Origin: Knoellia flava TL1
Lineage (GTDB): Bacteria > Actinomycetota > Actinomycetes > Actinomycetales > Dermatophilaceae
Assembly: GCF_000768675.1 (NCBI RefSeq)
Contig: NZ_AVPI01000001.1
Coordinates: 124,001 to 188,000 of the forward strand
Length of the DNA: 64,000 nt
Direction: 5' to 3'
This document shows, in pieces, positions 52,044 to 61,026 of this stretch (position 1 is the first letter of the stretch; each line of letters starts with the position of its first letter). Below the pieces are notes generated by a model. That model was not told the origin of the DNA and made no database searches. It worked only from the letters and a program-made list of their open reading frames with translations. Position numbers and translations under genes: made by a program.

Positions 52044-53249
52044 GTGACCGCGTCGTCCGTCACCGCCCCCGGGACCGCCGAGGCCCCCGAGGCCACCGCC
52101 GCTCCGGGAGCCCCGCAGGCCTCCGCGCCGGAGCCCACGCCGCCCGCACCCGAGCCCCACGTCTCGTCCGTCCAGCACGACCCGACCGACACGTCCGGCC
52201 ACGAGCAGGTCGTCCTCTGCTCTGACCCCGCGACCGGCCTGCGCGCGATCATCTCGATCCACGACACCTCTCTCGGCCCGGCCCTCGGCGGCACGCGGTT
52301 CTACCCCTACGCGACCCACGACGACGCGCTCGCCGACGTCCTGCGCCTCTCGCGCGGCATGTCATACAAGAACGCCGTCGCCGGCATCCCGCACGGCGGC
52401 GGCAAGGCCGTCATCATCGGCGACCCCACGACCGACAAGACCCCCGAGCTGCTGCGCGCGTTCGGCCGTTTCGTCGAAAGCCTCGGTGGCCGCTACGTCA
52501 CGGCCTGCGACGTGGGCACCTACGTGCAGGACATGGACGTCGTCGCCGAGACGACCCGCTGGGCCACCGGCCGCTCGCCCGAGAACGGCGGCGCCGGCGA
52601 CTCCTCCGTCCTCACCGCGTTCGGCGTCTTCCAGGGCATGCGGGCCGCCGCCCAGCACCTCTGGGGCGAGCCCACCCTCAAGGGCCGCCGGGTCGGCATC
52701 GCCGGCGTCGGCAAGGTCGGCCGCATCCTCGCCGGCCACCTCCTCGAGGACGGCGCCGACGTCGTCGTCACGGACGTCAACGCGTCCGCCGTCGACGCCC
52801 TGCTCGTCGCCCACCCCGGCATCGAGGTCGTCGGCGACGTCGCCGCCCTCGTCCGCAGCGACATCGACGTCTACGCCCCGTGCGCCCTCGGCGGCGCGCT
52901 GGACGACGACACCGTCGACGTCCTGCGCGCGAGCGTCGTCTGCGGTGGTGCCAACAACCAGCTCGTCACCGAGGGCGAGGGCGGCACGGCCGACCGCCTC
53001 GTGGCGCGCGGCATCACCTACTGCCCCGACTTCCTCGTCAACGCCGGTGGCGTCATCCAGGTGAGCGACGAGCTGCGCGGCTTCGACTTCGAGCGGGCCA
53101 AGCGGGGCGCGACCGCGATCTTCGAGCACACCCTCGAGGTCCTCCGGACCGCCGACGAGCGTGGCGAGAGCCCGGCAGCGGCTGCCGACCACATCGCCGA
53201 GCGCCGCATGGCCGCCGGGTCCTCGACGATCTGGCTGCCGCAGCACTGA
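52044..53249 (+). CDS. Leucine/valine-type amino-acid dehydrogenase
   Basis: 401 residues. The first ~50 are Ala/Pro-rich and probably disordered. [10 protein letters not shown], the catalytic lysine in GGGKAVI, and [21 protein letters not shown] (Rossmann) belong to the Glu/Leu/Phe/Val dehydrogenase family, of leucine-dehydrogenase length after the tail. It deaminates branched-chain amino acids with NAD+. AGGAG eight bases before GTG 52044 defines the start; ATG 51993 is in frame but lacks such a site. Confidence 0.9.
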   Translation: MTASSVTAPGTAEAPEATAAPGAPQASAPEPTPPAPEPHVSSVQHDPTDTSGHEQVVLCSDPATGLRAIISIHDTSLGPALGGTRFYPYATHDDALADVLRLSRGMSYKNAVAGIPHGGGKAVIIGDPTTDKTPELLRAFGRFVESLGGRYVTACDVGTYVQDMDVVAETTRWATGRSPENGGAGDSSVLTAFGVFQGMRAAAQHLWGEPTLKGRRVGIAGVGKVGRILAGHLLEDGADVVVTDVNASAVDALLVAHPGIEVVGDVAALVRSDIDVYAPCALGGALDDDTVDVLRASVVCGGANNQLVTEGEGGTADRLVARGITYCPDFLVNAGGVIQVSDELRGFDFERAKRGATAIFEHTLEVLRTADERGESPAAAADHIAERRMAAGSSTIWLPQH

Positions 53250-53286
53250 CCCTCCCCGCACCCGGCCGCACCCCGGCCGACCTGCC

Positions 53287-53330
53287 CGTATGCCGTGTGC
53301 CCGCCTCCTGAGGTGGGCACACGGCATACG
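53287..53330. terminator. Hairpin made of two inverted octamer copies
   Basis: CGTATGCCGTGTGCCCGCCT (53287-53306) pairs with 53311-53330 (one G-U) across CCTG. Each arm contains the octamer, in opposite orientations. It follows the leucine dehydrogenase stop and probably terminates it, though no T-run follows. Confidence 0.8.
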
Positions 53331-53540
53331 AGGTTCTCGAGGTCTTCGCGGTGCCCCGGGCGGGCGCGACGCAGGACACGACCCGAGAACCGGACCCGTG
53401 CGCGGAAATCCCCCGGCCTGATGTAGCGTTGACCCCACGACACACACACGATTCCCGGGACCACAGCTTGCACGGGATGACCCCTTCGGGGCCGTCCCAT
53501 CGGGTATGCCGTCCCGGCAGACGCACGAGGGGGTCACGCC

Positions 53541-53735
53541 ATGGGGCGCGGCCGGGCAAAAGCCAAGCAGACCAAGGTGGCACGCGAGCTGAAGTACTTC
53601 AGCCCCGACACCGACTTGAGCGCGCTTGAGCGAGAACTTCACGGGAGCTCATCCCCTGCACCGTCGACCCGGAGCACCGGGCACGACCGTGACGAGGACG
53701 ACGACTATGACAAGTGGGCCGCCGGGCGTCGCTGA
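53541..53735 (+). CDS. DUF3073 domain protein
   Basis: 64 residues. MGRGRAKAKQTKVARELKYF followed by SPDTDLSALERELHG and a C-terminal DRDEDDDYDKWAAGRR is the complete DUF3073 pattern, a small basic-acidic protein found throughout actinobacteria and often near purM. Here purM is about 2.6 kb away. It possibly binds nucleic acid through the basic start. The ATG at 53541 begins the conserved motif. An octamer copy lies 29 bases upstream (53504-53511). Confidence 0.9.
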   Translation: MGRGRAKAKQTKVARELKYFSPDTDLSALERELHGSSSPAPSTRSTGHDRDEDDDYDKWAAGRR

Positions 53736-53808
53736 CGCCTGACGTCCACGCACGACACCTCGTCCGGCATGCACATCGTGCCGCCTGCGATCTGTCATGC
53801 TCGCGGGC

Positions 53809-55302
53809 ATGACTGACGTGCGCAGTGCCGACGCCGCCAAGCGGCTCGGCGTCGAGACCACCGGCATCGAGATCATCGACGAGTCGGCCCGCACCGCGGC
53901 CCCTCGCGACCTCTTCTGGCCGTGGTTCGCCGCCAACGTGTCGGTGTTCGGCATCTCGTACGCCGCCTTCGTCCTCGGCTTCGGCATCTCCTTCTGGCAG
54001 GCCGTGCTCGTCACGGTCGTCGGGGTCGTCGTGTCCTTCGCCCTGTGCGGGATCATCGCCCTCGCCGGCAAGCGGGGCTCCGCGCCGACGATGGTGCTCT
54101 CGCGCGCCGCCTTCGGGGTCAAGGGGCAGAAGGTGCCCGGCGTCATCTCGTGGTTCGTCTCGATCGGCTGGGAGACCTTCCTCGCGATCCTCGCCGTCCT
54201 CGCGACCGCGACGATCTTCGAGCGGCTGGGCTGGGGCGGCGGCACCGCGACCAAGGTCGTCGCCGCGGTCGTCGTCGCCGCGATGATCGTGCTCGCCGCC
54301 GTCGCGGGCTACCACGTCATCATGCGGATGCAGTCGGTCCTCACCTGGGTCACCGGCGCGATCACCGTGCTCTACGTCGCGATGACGTTCACGCACATCG
54401 ACTGGTCGGCCGTCTCGTCGCTTCCGTCGGGTGGCATCGGCGCCGTCATCGGGGCGCTCGTCCTCGTCATGACCGGCTTCGGCCTCGGCTGGATCAACAT
54501 CGCCGCCGACTGGTCGCGCTACCAGCGCCGTGACGCCAGCGGCGCCGCGATCGTCGGCTGGAACACCTTCGGCGGCGCCCTCGCGCCGGCCCTGCTCGTC
54601 TGCTACGGACTCGCCCTCGCCGGGTCCGACCAGGCGGTCCTCGACGGCATCGGCGCAGACCCGATCGGCACGCTCGCGACGCTGCTGCCGACGTGGGTCC
54701 TCGTGCCCTTCCTCGTCGCCGCGATCCTCTCGCTCGTGTCCGGAGCCGTGCTCGGCATCTACTCGTCCGGGCTGACCCTGCTCTCGCTCGGCGTGCGCAT
54801 CCCGCGTCCGATGGCGGCGCTCATCGACGGTGTCATCCTCACGCTCGGCACCTTCTACGTCGTCTTCGTCGCGGAGAGCTTCATCAACCCGTTCCAGTCG
54901 TTCCTCATCACGCTCGGCGTTCCGCTGGCCTCGTGGGCGGGGATCATGATCGCCGACATCGCGCTGCGCAAGCGCGACTACGACGACGACGCCCTCTTCG
55001 ACTCCTCGGGCCGCTACGGCGCGTTCGACTGGGTGTCGATCGGCACGATGGCGGTCGCCTCCGTGCTCGGCTGGGGCCTCGTCGTCAACAACTTCGCCGA
55101 TGACGCCTCGTGGAACAACTGGCAGGGATTCCTCCTCGACCCGCTCGGGCTCGGCACTTTCGTCGAGGACCCCGCCGGCTCCTACTGGGAGGGCACCTTC
55201 GCCTACGCCAACCTCGGCGTCCTCCTCGCCCTCGTGCTGTCCTTCGTCGTCACCTACGTCGCCCGCGGCGCCAAGGTCCGCGCCCAGGAGTCGCGCGCGT
55301 GA
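53809..55302 (+). CDS. Purine/cytosine permease-type transporter
   Basis: 497 residues with about twelve membrane helices. DLFWPWFAANVSVFGISYAA and GLGWINIAADWSRYQRRDASG are signature regions of the NCS1 nucleobase:cation symporter family (cytosine permease, allantoin permease). The substrate may be cytosine, a purine or a vitamin precursor. The last four bases overlap the following cysteine hydrolase gene (GTGA), so the permease and hydrolase act together on an imported N-heterocycle. The start at 53809 has MTDVRSADAAKRLGVE. Confidence 0.9.
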   Translation: MTDVRSADAAKRLGVETTGIEIIDESARTAAPRDLFWPWFAANVSVFGISYAAFVLGFGISFWQAVLVTVVGVVVSFALCGIIALAGKRGSAPTMVLSRAAFGVKGQKVPGVISWFVSIGWETFLAILAVLATATIFERLGWGGGTATKVVAAVVVAAMIVLAAVAGYHVIMRMQSVLTWVTGAITVLYVAMTFTHIDWSAVSSLPSGGIGAVIGALVLVMTGFGLGWINIAADWSRYQRRDASGAAIVGWNTFGGALAPALLVCYGLALAGSDQAVLDGIGADPIGTLATLLPTWVLVPFLVAAILSLVSGAVLGIYSSGLTLLSLGVRIPRPMAALIDGVILTLGTFYVVFVAESFINPFQSFLITLGVPLASWAGIMIADIALRKRDYDDDALFDSSGRYGAFDWVSIGTMAVASVLGWGLVVNNFADDASWNNWQGFLLDPLGLGTFVEDPAGSYWEGTFAYANLGVLLALVLSFVVTYVARGAKVRAQESRA

Positions 55303-55874
55303 GCAGCGCCGCTCCCCCGACGGGCCGCCTGCCCGTCGACGAGGTCGCCCCCCTCGACGACGAGTGGCTCGTCGTCATCGACCCGCAGGCCGTCTTCGCC
55401 GACCCCGTGACGAGCCCGTGGGGCTCACCCATGTGGTCCGAGGTGGTGCCGCGGATCCGGCGTCTCGCGACGGCATACGAGGGTCGGGTCGTCGTCACGC
55501 GCTTCGTCGCGGACCCGGAGCTCGGCGGCTCGTGGGCCGACTACTACGACGACTGGCAGTTCGCGCTCGTCCCGGGCTCCGACCCCCTGTATGCCGTGGT
55601 GCCCGAGCTCGCGGACCTCACCGACCACGTCGTCACCGAGCCGACCTTCGGCAAGTGGACGGCCGGGCTGCGTCGCGTCATCGGCGAGCAGCCGCGGTTC
55701 GCGCTCGCCGGGGTCGCCACCGACTGCTGCGTCATCTCGACGGCCCTGCCTGCCGCTGATGCCGGCGCCACCGTGCGCGTCGTCGCGGACGCGTGCGCCG
55801 GGTCGAGCGTCGCGATGCACGAGCAGGCGCTCGGCGCGATGAGCATGTTCGCCCCGCAGGTGACGATCGTCTGA
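55299..55874 (+). CDS. Cysteine hydrolase (isochorismatase/nicotinamidase family)
   Basis: 191 residues. WLVVIDPQAVFADP gives the catalytic aspartate region, KWTAGLRRV the lysine, and GVATDCCVISTALPAADAG the catalytic cysteine with its cis-peptide context. The family includes nicotinamidase, isochorismatase and ureidoacrylate hydrolases. Coupling to a nucleobase permease suggests a pyrimidine- or nicotinamide-type amide as substrate. It starts at a GTG overlapping the permease stop. Confidence 0.88.
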   Translation: MSSAAPPTGRLPVDEVAPLDDEWLVVIDPQAVFADPVTSPWGSPMWSEVVPRIRRLATAYEGRVVVTRFVADPELGGSWADYYDDWQFALVPGSDPLYAVVPELADLTDHVVTEPTFGKWTAGLRRVIGEQPRFALAGVATDCCVISTALPAADAGATVRVVADACAGSSVAMHEQALGAMSMFAPQVTIV

Positions 55875-55886
55875 ACGCGCGGGCCC

Positions 55887-56291
55887 TCAGATGACGCCGG
55901 TCGCGGCGAGGAGCGCCGCGCCGACGACGACGCCGAGCAGCCCTGCCGTCACGCCGGCGGCGCGCGCGCCCATCGCCTCCCCGCGCCCCAGCAGGGTCGC
56001 GGCGCCAAGACCGACACCCCACCCACCGACGAGCCCGGGGAGGGTCGTGACGACGAGCCCGCCGACGTCCGGCGACCCGAGGTCGCGCGACGCCACCTGC
56101 TCGATCGCGGAGCCGACGAGCCAGACGGCCACGAGGACGAGCACGAGCCAGGCCATGAGCACGACCGTCCCGGCCGCCAGCACCCCGACCGCCCAGCGCC
56201 GGGCCACACGCACGGGGTCACTGCCCACGGGTTCGCCGGTCACCGGTGAAGCCGGGTCGAGTCCCCGGGGAGGGCGGGTCGGGTCGGTCAC
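55887..56291 (-). CDS. Hypothetical membrane protein
   Basis: 134 residues. Two to three membrane helices (about 34-58, 75-95 and 105-130) follow a Pro-rich start. No family is recognised. I set the start at GTG 56291, although the GGAGG lies immediately beside it, so a later start within RVARRWAVG is possible. It lies between purM and the convergent hydrolase gene, and may be the last gene of the purF-purM run. Confidence 0.6.
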   Translation of the reverse strand: MTDPTRPPRGLDPASPVTGEPVGSDPVRVARRWAVGVLAAGTVVLMAWLVLVLVAVWLVGSAIEQVASRDLGSPDVGGLVVTTLPGLVGGWGVGLGAATLLGRGEAMGARAAGVTAGLLGVVVGAALLAATGVI

Positions 56292-56338
56292 CCTCCGAGG
56301 ATGCCGGTCGAGGCCGCCCGTGTCCTGAGGTCGGCTGC

Positions 56339-57460
56339 TCAGGCCGGGTGGTCGCCGACGACCTGGACCGAGCCGCCGTCGACACCCTTGGCGCCACGCA
56401 CGACCTCGACTCCGTCCTCGACCCGGGCGTCCTCGAGCGCAGTGACCTCGCCCATCGCCCAGGCGGCGAGCCCGCGGTCGGCGAGTGTGCGCACGGCGAG
56501 GTCGATCTGGTCGGCGGGCAGCATCGCGACGAACCCGACGCCCATGTTGAGGGTGCGCTCGACGTCGGCCTGCGGCACGTTGCCGAGGCGCTGGACGGTC
56601 GTGAAGACCGGTGGCGGGGTCCACGTCGCGCGGTCGACGCGGGCGAAGACGTCGGACGGCAGGACACGCGCGAGGTTGGCGGCGAGCCCCCCGCCGGTGA
56701 CGTGCGAGAGCGCGTGGACGTCGACACCGTCGGTGCGGATGAGGTCGAGCAGGTCGCGCGAGTAGACGCGGGTCGGCTCGAGCAGCTCTTCGCCGAGGGT
56801 CCGGCCGAACTCGTCGACGTGGCGGTCGAGCTCCCAGCCGGCGTGGGCGACGACGCGGCGGACGAGCGAGTAGCCGTTGGAGTGCAGGCCAGAGCTGGCG
56901 ATGCCGAGGACGACGTCGCCCGGGCGCACCCGCTGCGGGCCGAGGACGTCGGCGTACTCGACGACGCCGGTGGCCGCGCCCGCGACGTCGTACTCGTCGG
57001 GGTCGAGCAGGCCCGGGTGCTCGGCGGTCTCGCCGCCGACGAGGGCGACACCGGCCTGCTCGCACGCGCGCGCGATGCCGCCGACGATGGCGGCGATGCG
57101 CTCCGGCACGACCTTGCCGGTCGCGATGTAGTCGGTCATGAAGAGCGGCTCGGCGCCGCAGACGACGATGTCGTCGACGACCATGCCGACGAGGTCGAAG
57201 CCGATGGTGTCGTGCTTGTCGAGCGCCTGGGCGATGGCGACCTTGGTGCCGACGCCGTCGGTGCTCGTCGCGAGGACCGGCCGGTCCATGCGAGCGAGGG
57301 CGCTGGCGTCGAACATGCCGGCGAAGCCACCCAGCCCGCCGAGGACCTCGGGTCGGGTCGCCCGGCGGACGTCGGCCTTCATGAGCTCGACGGCCTTGTC
57401 ACCCGCCTCGACGTCGACTCCGGCCGCGGCATACGTGATCTGTTCGCCCTGGTCGCACAC
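56339..57460 (-). CDS. purM: Phosphoribosylformylglycinamidine cyclo-ligase
   Basis: 373 residues of the AIR synthetase fold. TYAAAGVDVEAGDKAVELMK opens the family sequence, STDGVGTKVAIAQALDKHDT and GMVVDDIVVCGAEPLFMTDY are the ATP-binding region, VALVGGETAEHPG follows, and the C-terminal half has HVTGGGLAANLARVLP. It catalyses the ATP-dependent ring closure of FGAM to AIR in purine synthesis. The start at GTG 57460 precedes CDQGEQITYAAAG. It is cotranscribed with purF, 16 bases upstream. Confidence 0.95.
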   Translation of the reverse strand: MCDQGEQITYAAAGVDVEAGDKAVELMKADVRRATRPEVLGGLGGFAGMFDASALARMDRPVLATSTDGVGTKVAIAQALDKHDTIGFDLVGMVVDDIVVCGAEPLFMTDYIATGKVVPERIAAIVGGIARACEQAGVALVGGETAEHPGLLDPDEYDVAGAATGVVEYADVLGPQRVRPGDVVLGIASSGLHSNGYSLVRRVVAHAGWELDRHVDEFGRTLGEELLEPTRVYSRDLLDLIRTDGVDVHALSHVTGGGLAANLARVLPSDVFARVDRATWTPPPVFTTVQRLGNVPQADVERTLNMGVGFVAMLPADQIDLAVRTLADRGLAAWAMGEVTALEDARVEDGVEVVRGAKGVDGGSVQVVGDHPA

Positions 57461-57476
57461 GTCGGTCAGCCTAGGG

Positions 57477-59051
57477 TCAGGGCCGGCGGACGGCCTCGGC
57501 CGCCCCACCGGAGGCGGTGACGGACACGCGGTCGACGTCGAGCGTGCCGGCATCGGTCGGGTCGACGCCGGCGGCGTCGACCGGGAACTCGAGCTCGAGC
57601 AGCCCCTTGCCCAGCCGGTCGGCCGACGGCAGCTCGACCGGGTAGACGCCGGTGAAGCACGCGGTGCAGAGGCGCTCGGGCTCCTGCTCGGTCGCGGCGA
57701 TCATCCCCTCCTCGGAGATGTAGCCGAGGGAGTCGGCGCCGATCGAGTTGCAGACCTCCTCGACCCCGATGCCGGTGGCGATGAGCTCGGCGCGGGTCGC
57801 GAAGTCGATGCCGTAGAAGCAGGGCCAGCGCACCGGCGGCGACGAGATCCGCACGTGCACCTCGGCCGCACCGGCCTCCCGGAGCATCCGGACGAGCGCG
57901 CGCTGGGTGTTGCCGCGCACGATCGAGTCGTCGACGACGACGAGGCGCTTGCCCTTGATGACCTCCTTGAGCGGGTTGAGCTTGAGGCGGATGCCGAGCT
58001 GGCGGATCGTCTGCGAGGGCGCGATGAACGTGCGGCCGACGTAGGCGTTCTTGACGAGCCCCTGGCCGTAGGGGATGCCCGACTCCTGCGCGTAGCCGAT
58101 CGCCGCGGGCGTGCCCGACTCCGGCGTCGGCATGACGAGGTCGGCGTCGACGGGGTGCTCGCGGGCGAGCGCCCGGCCCATCTCGACCCGGGCCTCGTGG
58201 ACGACGCGGCCGTTGATCGTCGTGTCGGGGCGGGCGAGGTAGACGTACTCGAAGACGCAGCCCTTGCGGTCGGTCTCGGCGAAGCGCTGCGAGCGCAGGC
58301 CGTCCTCGTCGATGGCGATGAGCTCGCCGGGCTCGACCTCGCGGATGAACGAGGCACCGACGATGTCGAGGGCGGCGGTCTCCGAGGCGACGACCCAGCC
58401 CCGCTCGAGGCGACCGAGGACGAGGGGACGGATCCCCTGGGGGTCGCGGGCGGCATACAGGGTGTGCTCGTTCATGAAGACGAAGCAGAACGCGCCGCGC
58501 AGGCGCGGGAGGACGTCGAGGGCGGCCGTCTCGACCGTGCGGTCGGGGTCCGCGGTGAGGAGGGCTGTGACGAGCGCCGTGTCGGTCGTGTTGCCACGGC
58601 CGAGCTCGCCCGGGTGGCGACCGTCGCCGCTCACCTCCTCGACGAGGTCGCGCAGCTCGGCGGAGTTGATGAGGTTGCCGTTGTGGGCGAGCGCGAGGGT
58701 GCCGCCGTCATGGCCACCGAGGGTGGGCTGGGCGTTCTCCCACGTGGAGCCGCCGGTCGTCGAGTAGCGGCAGTGCCCGATGGCGAGGTGACCCTTGAGC
58801 GAGCCGAGCGAGCGTTCGTCGAAGACCTGCGAGACGAGGCCCATGTCCTTGTAGACGAGGAGGCGGCGGCCGTCGCTCGTGGCGATGCCGGCGGACTCCT
58901 GGCCGCGGTGCTGGAGGGCGTAGAGCCCGTAGTAGGTCAGCTTGGCGACGTCCTCGCCGGGGGCCCAGACGCCGAAGACCCCGCAGGCGTCCTGCGGGCC
59001 CTTCTCGCCGGGCATGAGGTCGTGGGTGAGTCGTCCGTCTCCGCGTGCCAC
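57477..59051 (-). CDS. purF: Amidophosphoribosyltransferase
   Basis: 524 residues. The N-terminal glutaminase needs a free cysteine: DACGVFGVW places it at residue 23, so a propeptide of 22 residues should be removed. HRGQESAGIA, GHCRYSTTGGSTWENAQP and the phosphoribosyl site VVVDDSIVRGNTQR follow. Cysteines in KGCVFEYVY, CFYGIDF and LCTACF match the [4Fe-4S]-binding type known in Bacillus. It makes 5-phosphoribosylamine, the committed step of purine synthesis. The GTG at 59051 gives the shortest sensible propeptide. Confidence 0.95.
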   Translation of the reverse strand: MARGDGRLTHDLMPGEKGPQDACGVFGVWAPGEDVAKLTYYGLYALQHRGQESAGIATSDGRRLLVYKDMGLVSQVFDERSLGSLKGHLAIGHCRYSTTGGSTWENAQPTLGGHDGGTLALAHNGNLINSAELRDLVEEVSGDGRHPGELGRGNTTDTALVTALLTADPDRTVETAALDVLPRLRGAFCFVFMNEHTLYAARDPQGIRPLVLGRLERGWVVASETAALDIVGASFIREVEPGELIAIDEDGLRSQRFAETDRKGCVFEYVYLARPDTTINGRVVHEARVEMGRALAREHPVDADLVMPTPESGTPAAIGYAQESGIPYGQGLVKNAYVGRTFIAPSQTIRQLGIRLKLNPLKEVIKGKRLVVVDDSIVRGNTQRALVRMLREAGAAEVHVRISSPPVRWPCFYGIDFATRAELIATGIGVEEVCNSIGADSLGYISEEGMIAATEQEPERLCTACFTGVYPVELPSADRLGKGLLELEFPVDAAGVDPTDAGTLDVDRVSVTASGGAAEAVRRP

Positions 59052-59139
59052 ACTCCAAGTGTCCCACGACTCCGCGGGACCCCGGCGGCGGCCGCACTCC
59101 CGACCCATCCGCCGCGGGCTCGGCACCGAATGGCTTGCC

Positions 59140-60741
59140 ATGGACGCTTCCGTTCCGACGTCGCACCCGCGCTGGCCGTATGCCGTCAGCGGCCTGCTCG
59201 CCGCGGCCGCCGGTGCCGCCGCCGGTCACCTCGTGGCCGCGTTCGTCGCGCCCGAGGCGTCCCCCGTGCTCGCCGTCGGTTCGCAGGTCATCGACGCGAC
59301 CCCGACGCCCGTCAAGGAGTGGGCGGTGCGCACGATGGGCACCGCCGACAAGCCGATCCTCATCGGCAGCGTCACCGTCGTCACCCTTCTGCTCGCCGCC
59401 GCCGCGGGCCTCGTGTCCCGCACGCGCCCGCTGGTCGGCCGGCTCGTCATCGTCGGGCTCGCGACCCTCGCCGCGGCCGCTGCCGTGCTGCGGCCCACCG
59501 CCGGTCAGCTCGACGTCGTCCCCGGGCTCGTCACGGGCCTCGTCGGCGTCGGCGTGCTCACGCTCCTGCTCGGGCTCGTCGCCCGGCGCGAGACCGCCGT
59601 GGTCGCGTCCGGGCGGACCGGCGCCGCCTCGGCACCCGAGAGCCCGACCGACCACAATGCCCGCGCCACCGGCGAGGAGGTGTCGACCGGCCGCCGGAGC
59701 TTCCTGCTCGGGGCAGGTGCCACCGCGGTCGGCGCGGCCGCCGTCGGCGCAGTCGGCCAGAAGCTCACCGCCGACGCCATCGCCCCCTCGACCATGACGC
59801 TGCCGGCGCCTGCCCAGACGCTCGCGCCGCTGCCCGCGGGGATCGAGGGCACGGTCAAGGGAATCGTGCCGTGGCGCACCCCGAACAAGGACTTCTACCG
59901 GATCGACACCGCGTTGGTCATCCCTCGGGTCGACGTCGACTCGTGGGAGCTCACGATCGACGGCGAGGTCGACTCACCCTTCAGCATCGACTTCGCCGAG
60001 CTCTCCTCGATGGACCTCGTCGAGAAGGACATCACGATGTGCTGCGTGAGCAACGAGGTCGGCGGCGGCTACATCGGCGGCGCCCGCTGGCTCGGCGTGC
60101 CTGTCCGGCAGCTGCTGGAGCGCGCGGGCGTCCGCGGCTCGGCCGACCAGATCCTCAGCACCTCCGTCGACGGCATGACGATCTCGACGCCCGTGCAGGC
60201 ACTCACCGACGACCGCGACGCCCTGCTCGCCATCGGGATGAACGGCGAGCCGCTGCCCCGCCGCCACGGCTACCCGGTGCGCCTCGTCACGCCGGGCCTC
60301 TACGGGTTCGTCGGCTCGACGAAGTGGGTCGAGCGCCTCACCGCGACGACGTATGCCGCCAAGAAGGCCTACTGGACCGAGCGCGAGTGGGCGACCGACG
60401 GCCGGATCCTCACCCAGTCCCGCATCGACACCCCGCGCGGGCTCGCCAACCTCCGCCCCGGCCGCAACGTCATCGGCGGCGTCGCCTGGGCCCAGGGCCG
60501 TGGCATCGCCAAGGTCGAGGTCCGCATCGACGACGAGCCGTGGCGCGAGGCGACGCTCGGGCCCGACGCCAACATCGACTACTGGCGGCAGTGGTTCCTC
60601 GAGTGGGACGCCAAGGCCGGCCGGCACGAGCTCACCGTCCGCGCCACCGACCTCACCGGGGCCGTGCAGACCGAGCAGCGCGCCGAGCCGTTCCCCCGGG
60701 GCGCGACCGGCTGGCACTCGATCCCCGTCCTCGTCGACTGA
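59140..60741 (+). CDS. Molybdopterin-dependent oxidoreductase (sulfite-oxidase fold) with membrane domain
   Basis: 533 residues. The first ~190 contain four to five membrane helices, an arrangement (membrane domain plus Moco domain) seen in many actinobacteria. The Moco domain includes the cysteine ligand in ITMCCVSNEVGG, then GGARWLGVPV, YGFVGSTKWV and a C-terminal dimerisation domain of Ig type. The RRSFLLGAGATAVGAAAVGA segment between the two domains is like a twin-arginine signal. It resembles a membrane-anchored sulfite oxidase or protein methionine sulfoxide reductase; the substrate is open. Confidence 0.88.
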   Translation: MDASVPTSHPRWPYAVSGLLAAAAGAAAGHLVAAFVAPEASPVLAVGSQVIDATPTPVKEWAVRTMGTADKPILIGSVTVVTLLLAAAAGLVSRTRPLVGRLVIVGLATLAAAAAVLRPTAGQLDVVPGLVTGLVGVGVLTLLLGLVARRETAVVASGRTGAASAPESPTDHNARATGEEVSTGRRSFLLGAGATAVGAAAVGAVGQKLTADAIAPSTMTLPAPAQTLAPLPAGIEGTVKGIVPWRTPNKDFYRIDTALVIPRVDVDSWELTIDGEVDSPFSIDFAELSSMDLVEKDITMCCVSNEVGGGYIGGARWLGVPVRQLLERAGVRGSADQILSTSVDGMTISTPVQALTDDRDALLAIGMNGEPLPRRHGYPVRLVTPGLYGFVGSTKWVERLTATTYAAKKAYWTEREWATDGRILTQSRIDTPRGLANLRPGRNVIGGVAWAQGRGIAKVEVRIDDEPWREATLGPDANIDYWRQWFLEWDAKAGRHELTVRATDLTGAVQTEQRAEPFPRGATGWHSIPVLVD

Positions 60742-60786
60742 CGACACCCAGGCGGGCCCGTCCCGCCCTCCCCCGCCGCCCCTTCG

Positions 60787-60897
60787 CTTGCGTCCGCAAC
60801 TCTGGTGGCCAGGTCGTCACCTTGCCGGACGCAAGGAGTGCCCCTCTCCTTGCGTCCGCAACTCTGGTGGCCAGGTCGTCACCTTGCCGGACGCAAG
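60787..60897. repeat. Two identical 49-base hairpin repeats (period 62)
   Basis: 60787-60835 and 60849-60897 are identical 49-base words. Each begins CTTGCGTCCG and ends CGGACGCAAG, so each folds as a 10-base stem, and an inner GGTG/CACC pair extends it. They lie between the oxidoreductase and the fasciclin gene. Confidence 0.9.
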
Positions 60898-60910
60898 GGT
60901 GAGTCGCGTC

Positions 60911-60932
60911 CGAAGGTGGGCGGACGGCATAC
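60911..60932 (+). repeat. Intergenic repeat, type A, containing CGGCATAC
   Basis: Matches 16941-16962 at 20 of 22 bases. It lies between the hairpin repeats and the SigK-like promoter of the fasciclin operon. Confidence 0.7.
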
Positions 60933-60964
60933 CGAAGAAAGCTCGAAAAAGGTTGGGCCAGAGC

Positions 60965-60991
60965 CCATCCGACTCGCGAGCGGCACCGAAC
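60965..60991 (+). promoter_or_regulatory. Candidate SigK-type promoter of the fasciclin-sigK-rskA operon
   Basis: CCATCC (60965-60970), a 15-base spacer and CCGAAC (60986-60991): the mycobacterial SigK pattern as I recall it (CCATCC, CCGAAT), with a shorter spacer. It would give a leader of about 28 bases carrying GAAGGAGA before the ATG at 61027. Confidence 0.6.
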
Positions 60992-61026
60992 AACGGGTGT
61001 CATCCACCCCCATGAAGGAGACGATC

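Noticed and set aside
57138-60902. A very long rightward open frame (about 1250 codons) opposite purM and purF
   Set aside because: It is antisense to purF and purM, whose motifs are unmistakable, and its own translation is Asp/Val/Gly-rich without family motifs. Long spurious frames are normal at this GC content.
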